Of a DNA stretch of 52,193 bases, positions 16,443-23,574 are shown piece by piece (within the stretch, counting starts at the first letter, position 1; every line of letters begins with the position of its first letter). The notes under the pieces were generated by a model, which ran no database searches, was not told the DNA's origin, and saw only the letters and a list, made by a program, of their open reading frames with translations. Both the position numbers and the translations under genes were made by a program. The stretch comes from Acidobacteriota bacterium. GTDB lineage: Bacteria > Acidobacteriota > Vicinamibacteria > Vicinamibacterales > JAHECP01. The stretch lies in the NCBI GenBank assembly GCA_024641665.1, contig JAHECP010000020.1:1-52193 (forward strand), read 5' to 3'.

Positions 16443-16798
16443 GCAAAAAAAACCGGGCGCGGCTCGCCGGTCAGCCGTGCCCGGCACACGTCTGCTGGCT
16501 TTGACGATAGGGGGCGGGGAGCCGGCTGTCAAGCCCCCCGGCCGGCATCACGACTGAGCCTATCGACTATACAGGGCATCTCGTAAGCTACACATGGGCC
16601 TTGACTTACGTCGTCATGACCCATATTCTCTGGAGTGGGGTTGGGCGTCCCACCCGGACGCCGTCTGCGCCGCGGGCATGGCGCGCACGCCCGGCCGGGT
16701 GAAGCGCTCGAGGCGCGGGTGGCCACGCCCGCGGCGCCGCACGCGTGGGCGGCTCCCCCCGTCGTGGGGCCAGGACGCACGGCGGGTGGCGACGCAGA
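16443..16798. other. Divergent intergenic region between the two TauE genes
   Basis: This is about 356 bases with no convincing gene. Short frames exist on both strands but have neither a ribosome-binding site nor protein-like composition. It includes an A-tract (16445-16452), a T/A-richer stretch at 16557-16635 that stands out from the GC-rich surroundings and holds the promoter candidate at 16601-16629, and a C-rich stretch before operator 2. A possible minus-strand -10 (TATAGT, complement of 16566-16571) has no clear -35 partner. Confidence 0.6.
16601..16629 (+). promoter_or_regulatory. Sigma70-type promoter candidate upstream of TauE copy 2
   Basis: TTGACT at 16601-16606 and TATTCT at 16624-16629 are separated by exactly 17 bases, in a locally AT-richer patch. 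A start near 16636 would give a leader of about 210 bases before the GTG at 16846 and place operator palindrome 2 inside that leader. A second promoter closer to the gene is not excluded. Confidence 0.45.
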
Positions 16799-16816
16799 TT
16801 GTGAAAAGTTTCACAA
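16799..16816. promoter_or_regulatory. Operator-like palindrome 2 (TTGTGA-N6-TCACAA) before TauE copy 2
   Basis: TTGTGA at 16799-16804 and TCACAA at 16811-16816 flank six bases (AAAGTT), so the inner symmetry extends to TTGTGAAA..TTTCACAA. It ends 29 bases before the GTG start of the second TauE gene. It shares its arms with palindrome 1, which faces the other operon at nearly the same distance, so both are probably read by the same regulator. Confidence 0.65.
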
Positions 16817-16845
16817 CCTGCCTTCCGCAAACGGGGGATCCGCTC

Positions 16846-17766
16846 GTGACCATCCTGCTGCCGGTCGCCGGGATCAGCATCAACCTCTTCGTGCTGATCG
16901 GCGCCGGCGCCCTGGTCGGATTCCTCTCCGGCCTACTGGGCGTCGGCGGCGGATTCCTGCTCACGCCCATCCTGATGATGCTCGGCGTCCCGCCCACCGT
17001 CGCGGCGGCGTCCGACACCAACGCCATCGTGGCCACCTCCTCGTCGGGCATGGCCGCCCACTTTCGTCTGGGCAACGTGGACCTCAAGCTGGGCACCGTC
17101 CTGCTGCTCGGCGGGCTGGCGGGCTCGGCCGTGGGTGTCCAGATCATCAAGGTGTTCCGCCTGCTGGGGAACGCGGACGTCGTCATCAGCCTCACCTACG
17201 TCGTCGTCCTCGGCGCCATCGGCAGCTACATGTTCGTCGAGAGCCTGCAGAGCCTGCGGCGGGGCAGCCTGGCGCCGCGCGTGTCGACGGCGCGCCCGTC
17301 CGGCACGCTGCTCGGCCGGCTGCCGTGCCAGATGAAGTTCCCGCGCTCGGGCATTCAACACTCGGTCTTCGTGCCCTTCGTGCTCTGCGCGATGGTGGGC
17401 ATTCTGGCCGCCGTGATGGGTGTGGGCGGCGGCTTCATCATGGTGCCCATGATGGTCTACCTGCTGCGGATGCCGATGCACGTGGCGATCGGCACGGATC
17501 TCTTCCAGATCCTGTTCACGTGCGCCGGCCTCACCTTCATGCAGGCCACGACCAACCACACCGTCGACCTGCTGCTCGCGCTCTGCGTCGCGGCGGGATC
17601 GACGACGGGCGCGCAGATCGGTGCGCGCGTGGGGCGGCTGTTCCGCGGCGACCAGCTGAAGGTCGTCCTGGCCACGATCGTCCTGGTCGTCATGGTGAAG
17701 ATGGCCGTCGACCTGGTGGCCTCACCGGCCAACCTGCTGTCGGCCGTGAAAGGAGCGGGGCATTGA
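16846..17766 (+). CDS. TauE/SafE-family sulfite/organosulfonate-type exporter (copy 2)
   Basis: This 306-residue protein is a clear paralog of copy 1. The GTG at 16846 is chosen because the resulting N-terminus (TILLPVAGISINLF) aligns with copy 1 (HVFLPIAQISASIP) and a GGGGGA element sits about 8 bases before it. The frame is open further upstream, but that stretch has no membrane character. Repeat 1 contains LVGFLSGLLGVGGGFLLTP and repeat 2 contains LAAVMGVGGGFIMVPMMVYL, with eight or nine helices overall. The stop overlaps the next gene's TTG start (TTGA), so exporter and TIGR02186 protein are translationally coupled. The likely role is export of sulfite or a related sulfur anion across the inner membrane. 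Confidence 0.85.
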   Translation: MTILLPVAGISINLFVLIGAGALVGFLSGLLGVGGGFLLTPILMMLGVPPTVAAASDTNAIVATSSSGMAAHFRLGNVDLKLGTVLLLGGLAGSAVGVQIIKVFRLLGNADVVISLTYVVVLGAIGSYMFVESLQSLRRGSLAPRVSTARPSGTLLGRLPCQMKFPRSGIQHSVFVPFVLCAMVGILAAVMGVGGGFIMVPMMVYLLRMPMHVAIGTDLFQILFTCAGLTFMQATTNHTVDLLLALCVAAGSTTGAQIGARVGRLFRGDQLKVVLATIVLVVMVKMAVDLVASPANLLSAVKGAGH

Positions 17767-18608
17767 TCGCGAGGTCCGCGCGATCGACGTGGCGCCGCCG
17801 TGCGGCGGTCGTGACCGCGATGGTCGCGCTGGGGCTGCCGGCCTCGGGCCGGGCCCAGTCGCCCCAGGTGACCGTCGACCCGCCGCAGCTGCGCGTGGAG
17901 ACCTTTTCGGGGCAGCAGCACGTGCTCATCACGGTGCGCGTGGACCCGGACGCCACGCCTGTCGTCGTCATCCGGCGGCCCGACGCCGAGGCCGTCTTCA
18001 ACCGCAAGGTCCGGGTGGGGCCGATCTGGCTCAACTCGGGCCGCGTGCATATCACCGGGGTGCCCGCCCTGCTGCTGTGCTTCTCTCCGGTGCCGGTCGA
18101 CGCGCTGCTCCAGCGGGCGGACATCGATCGGTACCTGCTCGACGCCCGGGCGGTGCGCCAGGCCCTGCACGTCGAGCCGGCGGAGTTCGATGCGCCCGCG
18201 ATCCGCGACAGCTATCTCGCCCTGCGGCAGGAGGACGAGAGCTACCGGTTCGCGGACCGCGGCAGCGACGCGTTCGAGGCCGGCGAGGAGCCGGGCTGGT
18301 ACGCGCTGCGGCTGGCCTGGCCGACGCGGGCACCGACCGCGATGTACGCGGTGAGCGTGTACGAATGCCGCGAGGGGCGCGTCGTCAGCACCGCCACGGT
18401 GCCGTTCGAGGTGGCGCGGACCGGTCTCGCGGCGTGGCTCGCGGCCCAGGCGACGGATCACGCGCCGCTCTACGGCGCGGTCGCCGTGGCGGTGGCGATC
18501 TCGCTGGGGTTTGGGATCGATTTCCTGGTGACGTTCTTCCGGCGGCGCGGTGCGCGCCATGGACGTCAGCCGTCGAAGCGTTCGGCCGGACATCTGGGCG
18601 CGCACTGA
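17763..18608 (+). CDS. TIGR02186-family (Alph_Pro_TM) exported, membrane-anchored protein
   Basis: This protein of about 281 residues starts at TTG 17763, overlapping the TauE stop by four bases, with AGGAG at a good distance. This start yields a signal peptide (RRRAAVVTAMVALGLPASGRAQ), whereas the later ATG at 17818 would shorten it. The mature part has strand-rich sequence with VVVIRRPDAEAVFNRKVRVG and GRVHITGVPALLLCFSP, as in TIGR02186 proteins. A C-terminal membrane helix (LYGAVAVAVAISLGFGIDFL, ~235-260) and a basic cytoplasmic tail follow. TIGR02186 genes commonly accompany TauE/SafE exporters, and the same domain is fused to a phosphotransferase at 12077-15466. Its biochemical function is unknown; a periplasmic partner or sensor of the exporter is the usual guess. 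Confidence 0.75.
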   Translation: MIARSARSTWRRRAAVVTAMVALGLPASGRAQSPQVTVDPPQLRVETFSGQQHVLITVRVDPDATPVVVIRRPDAEAVFNRKVRVGPIWLNSGRVHITGVPALLLCFSPVPVDALLQRADIDRYLLDARAVRQALHVEPAEFDAPAIRDSYLALRQEDESYRFADRGSDAFEAGEEPGWYALRLAWPTRAPTAMYAVSVYECREGRVVSTATVPFEVARTGLAAWLAAQATDHAPLYGAVAVAVAISLGFGIDFLVTFFRRRGARHGRQPSKRSAGHLGAH

Positions 18609-18620
18609 AGGATTGGGAAC

Positions 18621-18635
18621 GACCGACAGTCGGTC
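18621..18635. other. Small palindrome before the aprB ribosome-binding site
   Basis: GACCGA at 18621-18626 and TCGGTC at 18630-18635 are exact inverted copies around a CAG loop, ending one base before the AGGAGG of aprB. It could be a weak RNA hairpin controlling ribosome access or half of an operator. It is short and could be chance. Confidence 0.3.
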
Positions 18636-18648
18636 AGGAGGTGAGCGA

Positions 18649-19089
18649 ATGCCGAGTTATGTCAACCCCGACAAGTGCGATGGGTGCAAGGCGCTGGACA
18701 AGACGGCCTGCCAGCACATTTGCCCCAACGACCTCATGGTGCTCAACAAAGAGACCATGAAGGCGTTCAATCGCGACGTGAGCATGTGCTGGGAGTGCTA
18801 CAACTGCGTGAAGATCTGCCCGACCCAGGCCGTCGAAGTGCGTGGCTACGCCGACTTCGTCCCGCTCGGCGCTTCCGTCACGCCCCTGCGGTCCACCGAT
18901 TCCATCATGTGGACGGTGAAGTTCCGCAACGGCAACCTCAAGCGCTTCAAGTTCCCGATCCGCACCACCGCCGAGGGATCGGCCGTTCCCGACGGCGGCT
19001 GGAAGTCCGACGGCGACTTGAACAGCCCGGCGCTCTTCACCGAACCGGCCTCACTCGGCCTGCCGGCTGTGTACAGCATCAAGCACTAG
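18649..19089 (+). CDS. aprB: Adenylylsulfate (APS) reductase beta subunit
   Basis: This 146-residue iron-sulfur protein carries two [4Fe-4S] clusters that pass electrons to the FAD of AprA. Cluster ligands are visible as CDGCKALDKTACQHICP (about residues 10-26) and CWECYNCVKICP (about 47-58). The rest (VPLGASVTPLRSTDSIMWTV, RFKFPIRTT) is the characteristic AprB strand-and-tail region that wraps around AprA, and the length matches the family. AGGAGG lies 7 bases before ATG 18649. The aprB-aprA order, with a 13-base gap, is canonical, and qmoABC downstream is the normal electron partner in sulfate reducers. The gene is the first of the sulfate block and begins 40 bases after the TIGR02186 gene. 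Confidence 0.96.
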   Translation: MPSYVNPDKCDGCKALDKTACQHICPNDLMVLNKETMKAFNRDVSMCWECYNCVKICPTQAVEVRGYADFVPLGASVTPLRSTDSIMWTVKFRNGNLKRFKFPIRTTAEGSAVPDGGWKSDGDLNSPALFTEPASLGLPAVYSIKH

Positions 19090-19102
19090 GGGAGGAGACG
19101 AG

Positions 19103-21022
19103 ATGGCCAATTTCGAGACTGTCGTGGTCGAAACCGACCTGCTGATCCTTGGTGGCGGCATGGCCGCCTGCGGGGCCGCGGTCGAGGCGGCCCATTGGGC
19201 GAAGCAGCACAACCTCAAGGTGACGCTGGTCGACAAGGCCGTGGTGGATCGGTCGGGCGCCGTCGCCATGGGGCTGTCCGCGATCAACCAGTACGTCGGC
19301 CTCAGGGACGGCCAGAACACCGTCAAGGACTACGTCGACTACGTGCGCAACGACCTGATGGGGATCACCCGTGAGGACCTCGTGGCCAGCATCGCGCGCC
19401 ACGTCGACTCGACGGTACATCTGTTCGAGAAGTGGGGCCTGCCGATCTGGAAGGACGAGAACGGCGCCTACGTGCACGAGGGTCGCTGGCAGCTGATGAT
19501 CAACGGCGAGTCCTACAAGGTCGTCGTCGCCGAAGCCGCCAAGAACGCGCTCCTGCAGAGCGGCGTCGGTGAAATCTACGAGCGCATCTTCATCGCCGGG
19601 CCGATCATGAACGGAGACAAGTGCCTGGGCGCCGTCGGCTTCTCCGTGCGCGAGGACAAGTTCTACGTCTTCAAGGCGAAGGCCACGCTCGTCGCGATGG
19701 GCGGCGCCGTGCACGTCTTCAAGCCGCGTAGCTCCGGCGAGGGCATGGGGCGCGCGTGGTACCCGCCGTGGAACTCCGGCTCCTCCGCCTACTTCACGCT
19801 CAAGGCGGGCGCCGAGATGACCTGCCAGGAAGTGCGTTTCATCCCGGTCCGCTTCAAGGACGCCTACGGACCGGTTGGCGCGTGGTTCCTACTGTTCAAG
19901 TCGCGGGCGACCAACTCGCAGGGCGGCGACTACATGGTCGAGCGTAAGGCGGAGCTCGAGAACTGGGCGCCGTACGGCAAGGTGAAGCCCGTGCCGGCCA
20001 ACCTGCGCAACTACCTCGGGATGCTGGACGTGATGGAGGGCAAGGGCCCGGTCTACATGCGAACCGAGGAGGCGATCCAGAAGATCGCCGACGAGTACAA
20101 GGAGGATCCGAAGGCCTACAAGAAGAAGATGAAGGAGCTCGAGGCCGAGGCGTGGGAGGACTTCCTCGACATGACCATCTCCCAGGCCATCCTCTGGGCG
20201 GGCACCAACGTGCAGCCCGAGGAGAAGAGCTCCGAGATCGCCGCCGCGGAGCCGTACTTCATCGGCTCGCACTCGGGCGCGTCGGGCGCCTGGGTGAGCG
20301 GTCCCGAAGACCTCCAGACCGGCGAGAGCAAGCAGGAGTACTTCTGGGGCTACTGCAACATGTCCACGGTGCCGGGGGTGTTCTGCGCCGGTGACGCGTC
20401 GGGCGCGTCGAGCCACAAGTTCTCGTCCGGCTCGTGCACCGAAGGCCGCATCGCAGCGAAAGCGGCCGTCAAGTACGTCGTCGAGCACAACGAGGCGCCG
20501 AAGGTCGACCAGGCCCTGATCGACGCCCTCAAGGCCGACATCCTCAAACCGCTCGACACGTACGAGGAGCACCGCGGGGAGACGACCGACCCCGAGATCA
20601 ACCCGCACTACATCAAGCCGCGCATGTTCATGTTCCGCCTGCAAAAGATCATGGATGAGTACGCGGGCGGCGTGACGGCGCAGTTCACCACCAACAAGGC
20701 CCTCCTCGAGAAGGCGCTCGAGCTGCTCGCCTTGCTCAAGGAGGACTCGACCAAGCTGGCGGCCTCGAACCACCACGAGCTCATGCGGTGCTGGGAGAAC
20801 ACGCACCGGATGTGGCAGGCGGAAGCGCACGTGCGCACCATGCTCTTCCGCAACGAGACGCGCTGGCCCGGCTACTACTTCCGCGCCGACGCGCCGAAGA
20901 TCGACGAGGCGAACTGGAAGGTGTTCGCCAACTGCCGGTTCGACCCGAAGACCAACGAGTGGACGATGCTGAAGCGGCCGATCATGACCGTGATCCCCGC
21001 GGCCGAGGCCGTGGGCGCCTGA
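19103..21022 (+). CDS. aprA: Adenylylsulfate (APS) reductase alpha subunit
   Basis: This 639-residue cytoplasmic flavoprotein converts APS to sulfite and AMP, or the reverse. The N-terminal FAD-binding motif is [20 protein letters not shown] (~13-32), followed by [20 protein letters not shown]. Further AprA hallmarks include [20 protein letters not shown], the [20 protein letters not shown] region at the substrate site, and the glycine-rich [20 protein letters not shown], which holds the second FAD contact. The C-terminal helical domain ends in [20 protein letters not shown]. Length and order with aprB are normal, and there are no breaks. A strong stem-loop lies just after the stop (21042-21076). 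Confidence 0.97.
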   Translation: MANFETVVVETDLLILGGGMAACGAAVEAAHWAKQHNLKVTLVDKAVVDRSGAVAMGLSAINQYVGLRDGQNTVKDYVDYVRNDLMGITREDLVASIARHVDSTVHLFEKWGLPIWKDENGAYVHEGRWQLMINGESYKVVVAEAAKNALLQSGVGEIYERIFIAGPIMNGDKCLGAVGFSVREDKFYVFKAKATLVAMGGAVHVFKPRSSGEGMGRAWYPPWNSGSSAYFTLKAGAEMTCQEVRFIPVRFKDAYGPVGAWFLLFKSRATNSQGGDYMVERKAELENWAPYGKVKPVPANLRNYLGMLDVMEGKGPVYMRTEEAIQKIADEYKEDPKAYKKKMKELEAEAWEDFLDMTISQAILWAGTNVQPEEKSSEIAAAEPYFIGSHSGASGAWVSGPEDLQTGESKQEYFWGYCNMSTVPGVFCAGDASGASSHKFSSGSCTEGRIAAKAAVKYVVEHNEAPKVDQALIDALKADILKPLDTYEEHRGETTDPEINPHYIKPRMFMFRLQKIMDEYAGGVTAQFTTNKALLEKALELLALLKEDSTKLAASNHHELMRCWENTHRMWQAEAHVRTMLFRNETRWPGYYFRADAPKIDEANWKVFANCRFDPKTNEWTMLKRPIMTVIPAAEAVGA

Positions 21023-21041
21023 GCGTCTTGCGTGTTCAACC

Positions 21042-21076
21042 GCGGAGGGACCGCCCGCGCCGGGCGGTCCCTCCGC
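21042..21076 (+). terminator. 16-bp stem-loop after aprA (attenuator or mRNA-stabilising hairpin)
   Basis: Bases 21042-21057 pair perfectly with 21061-21076 around a three-base CGC loop (stem GCGGAGGGACCGCCCG). No T-run follows, and the next gene starts 18 bases later, so complete termination is unlikely. A partial terminator or 3'-end stabiliser that sets aprBA mRNA above the downstream genes would fit. Confidence 0.6.
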
Positions 21077-21093
21077 CACCTCGGAGGTCGACC

Positions 21094-21462
21094 ATGTCGT
21101 GCACCGCCCGTTTCGAGTGCCCGCACTGCCGGACGCCCCTGACACCGTGGGACAGCCCGGAGCTGACGAGCTGGGCCGGCGCGCGGCAGTACGTCTGCTT
21201 CAACGACGACTGCCCGTACTACGTCCGCGGGTGGGCGTGGATGCAGGAGCACTTCAACGTCCGCGCATCGTACCGACATCGTTTCGACCCGGCCACGGGC
21301 GAGACGGGGCCGCTGCCGGTCTGGTCGCCGGGGGCGCTCAAGGACCGCATCGTCGAGCGCGCGGAGCGGAGCGGGGCGCCGGGGTCCCCGCGAGCGGAGG
21401 GCGCCAGGCGGGGTGCAGGGGTCCCCGCCGATCAGGACGAAGAGGAGTCCGCCCATGCCTGA
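21094..21462 (+). CDS. Small zinc-ribbon protein (Ogr/Delta-like) of unknown role
   Basis: This 122-residue protein has four cysteines, C9-C12 (CPHC) and C35-C40 (CFNDDC), in the CX2C...CX4C spacing of Ogr/Delta-type zinc fingers, followed by [20 protein letters not shown]. The last ~40 residues are low-complexity and charged. GGAGG precedes the ATG closely. It sits between aprBA and qmoABC and overlaps the next gene by 8 bases, so it is expressed with the sulfate block. The function is not known; a small metal- or nucleic-acid-binding accessory is possible. Confidence 0.65.
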   Translation: MSCTARFECPHCRTPLTPWDSPELTSWAGARQYVCFNDDCPYYVRGWAWMQEHFNVRASYRHRFDPATGETGPLPVWSPGALKDRIVERAERSGAPGSPRAEGARRGAGVPADQDEEESAHA

Positions 21463-22270
21463 CACGCCATTGACTGCCGACCGGGTCGTGCGGGAGCTTC
21501 CGCGCCTGGGCCGGGACGACGTCTTCACGTTTCGCTGCGGGCCGGATCTCGACTGCTTCACCCGCTGCTGTCAGGACGTGTCGATCGTGCTGACGCCGTA
21601 CGACGTGCTGCGTCTCACGCGCGCGCTCGGCCTTGAGTCGTCCGAGTTCCTCGAGCGGCACACGATCTCGCCGTTCACGCCGGAGCAGAAGATCCCGGTG
21701 GTCCTCCTGCGGATGGATCCCGAGACCAAGCGGTGCCCGTTCGTCTCCAAGGACGGCTGCGACGTCTACCGGGACCGCCCGTGGGCGTGCCGGGTGTACC
21801 CCCTCGGCCTGGCGGAGCCCAAGCATCCGTCGGCCGAACAGCAGCCGTTCCACTTCCTGGTGCGCGAGGACTTCTGCCACGGGCACGGGTGCGGCGCGCC
21901 GCGCATGGTGCGACAGTGGACCGAGGAGCAGGGCATCGAGGCCTACGACATGATGGGGCGGTCGTTCACCGACCTCATGCTCCACGATTTCTGGGACCGC
22001 GACGGGTCGCTGCCGCCCGAGAAGCTCGCGATGTACTTCACGGGCTGCTACGACATCGACGCGTTCCGGCGGTTCGTCTTCGACACGCGGTTCCTGGACC
22101 TGTTCGAGATCGACGAGGCACGCGTCGAGGCGCTCCGCAGCGACGACCAGGAGCTGCTCGACTTCGCAATGCAGTGGCTGCGCTTCGCGCTGTTCGGCGA
22201 GAAGACCCTGAGAGTCAAACGGCCCGTCATGGAGGCCCGGCGACAGGCCACGGCGGCCGAGGCCCGATAG
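21455..22270 (+). CDS. YkgJ-type cysteine-cluster protein
   Basis: This 271-residue protein belongs to the YkgJ/Fe-S (zinc) cysteine-cluster family. The N-terminal half holds the metal-binding set: [19 protein letters not shown], then [20 protein letters not shown] with YPLG, and a later DFCHGHGCG. Proteins of this family bind a metal or Fe-S centre through spaced cysteines, and most are uncharacterised. The start overlaps the zinc-ribbon gene by 8 bases, with AGGAG upstream. Its position between aprA and qmoA suggests an accessory in maturation or electron transfer for these Fe-S-rich complexes, but this is inference. Confidence 0.72.
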   Translation: MPDTPLTADRVVRELPRLGRDDVFTFRCGPDLDCFTRCCQDVSIVLTPYDVLRLTRALGLESSEFLERHTISPFTPEQKIPVVLLRMDPETKRCPFVSKDGCDVYRDRPWACRVYPLGLAEPKHPSAEQQPFHFLVREDFCHGHGCGAPRMVRQWTEEQGIEAYDMMGRSFTDLMLHDFWDRDGSLPPEKLAMYFTGCYDIDAFRRFVFDTRFLDLFEIDEARVEALRSDDQELLDFAMQWLRFALFGEKTLRVKRPVMEARRQATAAEAR

Positions 22271-22293
22271 GCTGAGGGACCAGTGGACAGATC

Positions 22294-23574
22294 ATGACCC
22301 AAACCCAGGTTCGAGACACCGGCGGCAGGCCCGTGCTGGTCATCGGAGGCGGCATCGCCGGCGTGACTACGGCGGTCGAGGCCGCCGAAGCCGGCTGCGA
22401 TGTCATCCTCGTCGAGAAGCTCCCCTATCTCGGCGGCCGGGTGGCCCGCCTCTTCAGGTACTTCCCCAAGCTCTGTCCGCCCGGCTGCGGACTGGAAATC
22501 AACTTCAGGCGGATCAAGATCAACCCCAGGATCACGGTCCTGACGCAGGCCACCGTCGACGACATCAGCGGGTCGCCGGGCGACTTCCAGGCGACCATCA
22601 CCGTCGCGCCCCGCTTCGTCACCGACGCCTGCACGCTGTGCGACAAGTGCGCGGAGGTCTGCCCGGTCGAGCGCCCTGACGACTTCAACCTGGACATGGA
22701 CCGGACCAGGGCGGCCTACCTGCCGCACCGCCTGGCGTATCCGCCGCTCTATGTCATCGACCGGGTGGCGTGCCCGAGCGGGTGCACCGCGTGCCGCGAT
22801 GCCTGCGCCTACGGCGCCATCGACCTCACCCAGCAGCCCGCGCGCCGGACGGTCAAGGTGGCCGCCGTCGTGGCGGCGACCGGATGGGCGCCCTACGACG
22901 CCACGAAGATCGACAACCTCGGGTTCGGCAGGTACCCGAACGTCGTCACCAACGTGATGCTCGAACGGCTGGCCGCGCCCGATGGTCCCACCAGGGGGCG
23001 GATCCTCCGGCCGTCGGACGGGCAGCCGCCAGCCTCGATCGCGTTCGTGCAGTGCGCCGGATCGCGCGACGAGAACCACCTCCCCTACTGCTCCGCGGTC
23101 TGCTGCGCCGCCTCGCTCAAGCACGTGACCTACCTCCGCGACGTCTACCCCGAGGCGCGGATCACCATCTTCTACATCGACCTTCGGACGCCCGGTCGTC
23201 TGGAGGACTTCCTCCAGAAGGTGACCGCCGACGAGCGCCTGACGCTCATCAAGGGCAAGGTGGCAGGCGTCGAGGAGGATCCGGCGACGCACGACCTGAT
23301 GGTCACCGCCGAGGACGTGATGGGCGGCCGCAAGATCACCCAGACGGTCAATCTGCTCGTGCTCGCCACCGGCATCGTGCCTCAGACCGACGGCCTGCCG
23401 GCCGGCTTCGCCCTGGATGAGTACCGGTTCGTGGCGCACTCGAACGGCGGGACGGGGATGTTCGCGGCCGGCTGCGTGACCCGCCCCGAGGAAGTGTCCG
23501 CCACGGTTCAGGACGCGACCGGAGCCGCCCTGAAAGCGCTCCAGGCGGTCGTGAGGAGTGCTCACCATGGCTAA
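22294..23574 (+). CDS. qmoA: Quinone-interacting membrane-bound oxidoreductase, subunit QmoA
   Basis: This 426-residue flavoprotein is related to HdrA. The FAD fold is at the N-terminus (VLVIGGGIAGVTTAVEAAEA, ~14-33), followed by the CPPGCG region. Two 4Fe-4S-like sets follow: CTLCDKCAEVCPVERPDDF and CPSGCTACRDACAYGAIDL. The HdrA signature CAGSRDENHLPYCSAVCCAA is present around residue 254. It is short, as is usual for QmoA, which lacks the extra domains of QmoB. It should form the QmoABC complex linking menaquinone to AprBA. The stop overlaps qmoB by 8 bases. Homologous HdrA proteins occur in methanogens, but the apr-qmoABC context makes QmoA the clear choice. Confidence 0.94.
   Translation: MTQTQVRDTGGRPVLVIGGGIAGVTTAVEAAEAGCDVILVEKLPYLGGRVARLFRYFPKLCPPGCGLEINFRRIKINPRITVLTQATVDDISGSPGDFQATITVAPRFVTDACTLCDKCAEVCPVERPDDFNLDMDRTRAAYLPHRLAYPPLYVIDRVACPSGCTACRDACAYGAIDLTQQPARRTVKVAAVVAATGWAPYDATKIDNLGFGRYPNVVTNVMLERLAAPDGPTRGRILRPSDGQPPASIAFVQCAGSRDENHLPYCSAVCCAASLKHVTYLRDVYPEARITIFYIDLRTPGRLEDFLQKVTADERLTLIKGKVAGVEEDPATHDLMVTAEDVMGGRKITQTVNLLVLATGIVPQTDGLPAGFALDEYRFVAHSNGGTGMFAAGCVTRPEEVSATVQDATGAALKALQAVVRSAHHG

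Noticed and set aside
16594-16845. Extending TauE copy 2 upstream to an ATG at 16594
   Set aside because: The added 84 residues are Arg-rich and non-membrane, span the operator, and have no match in copy 1, which begins at the position equal to GTG 16846.
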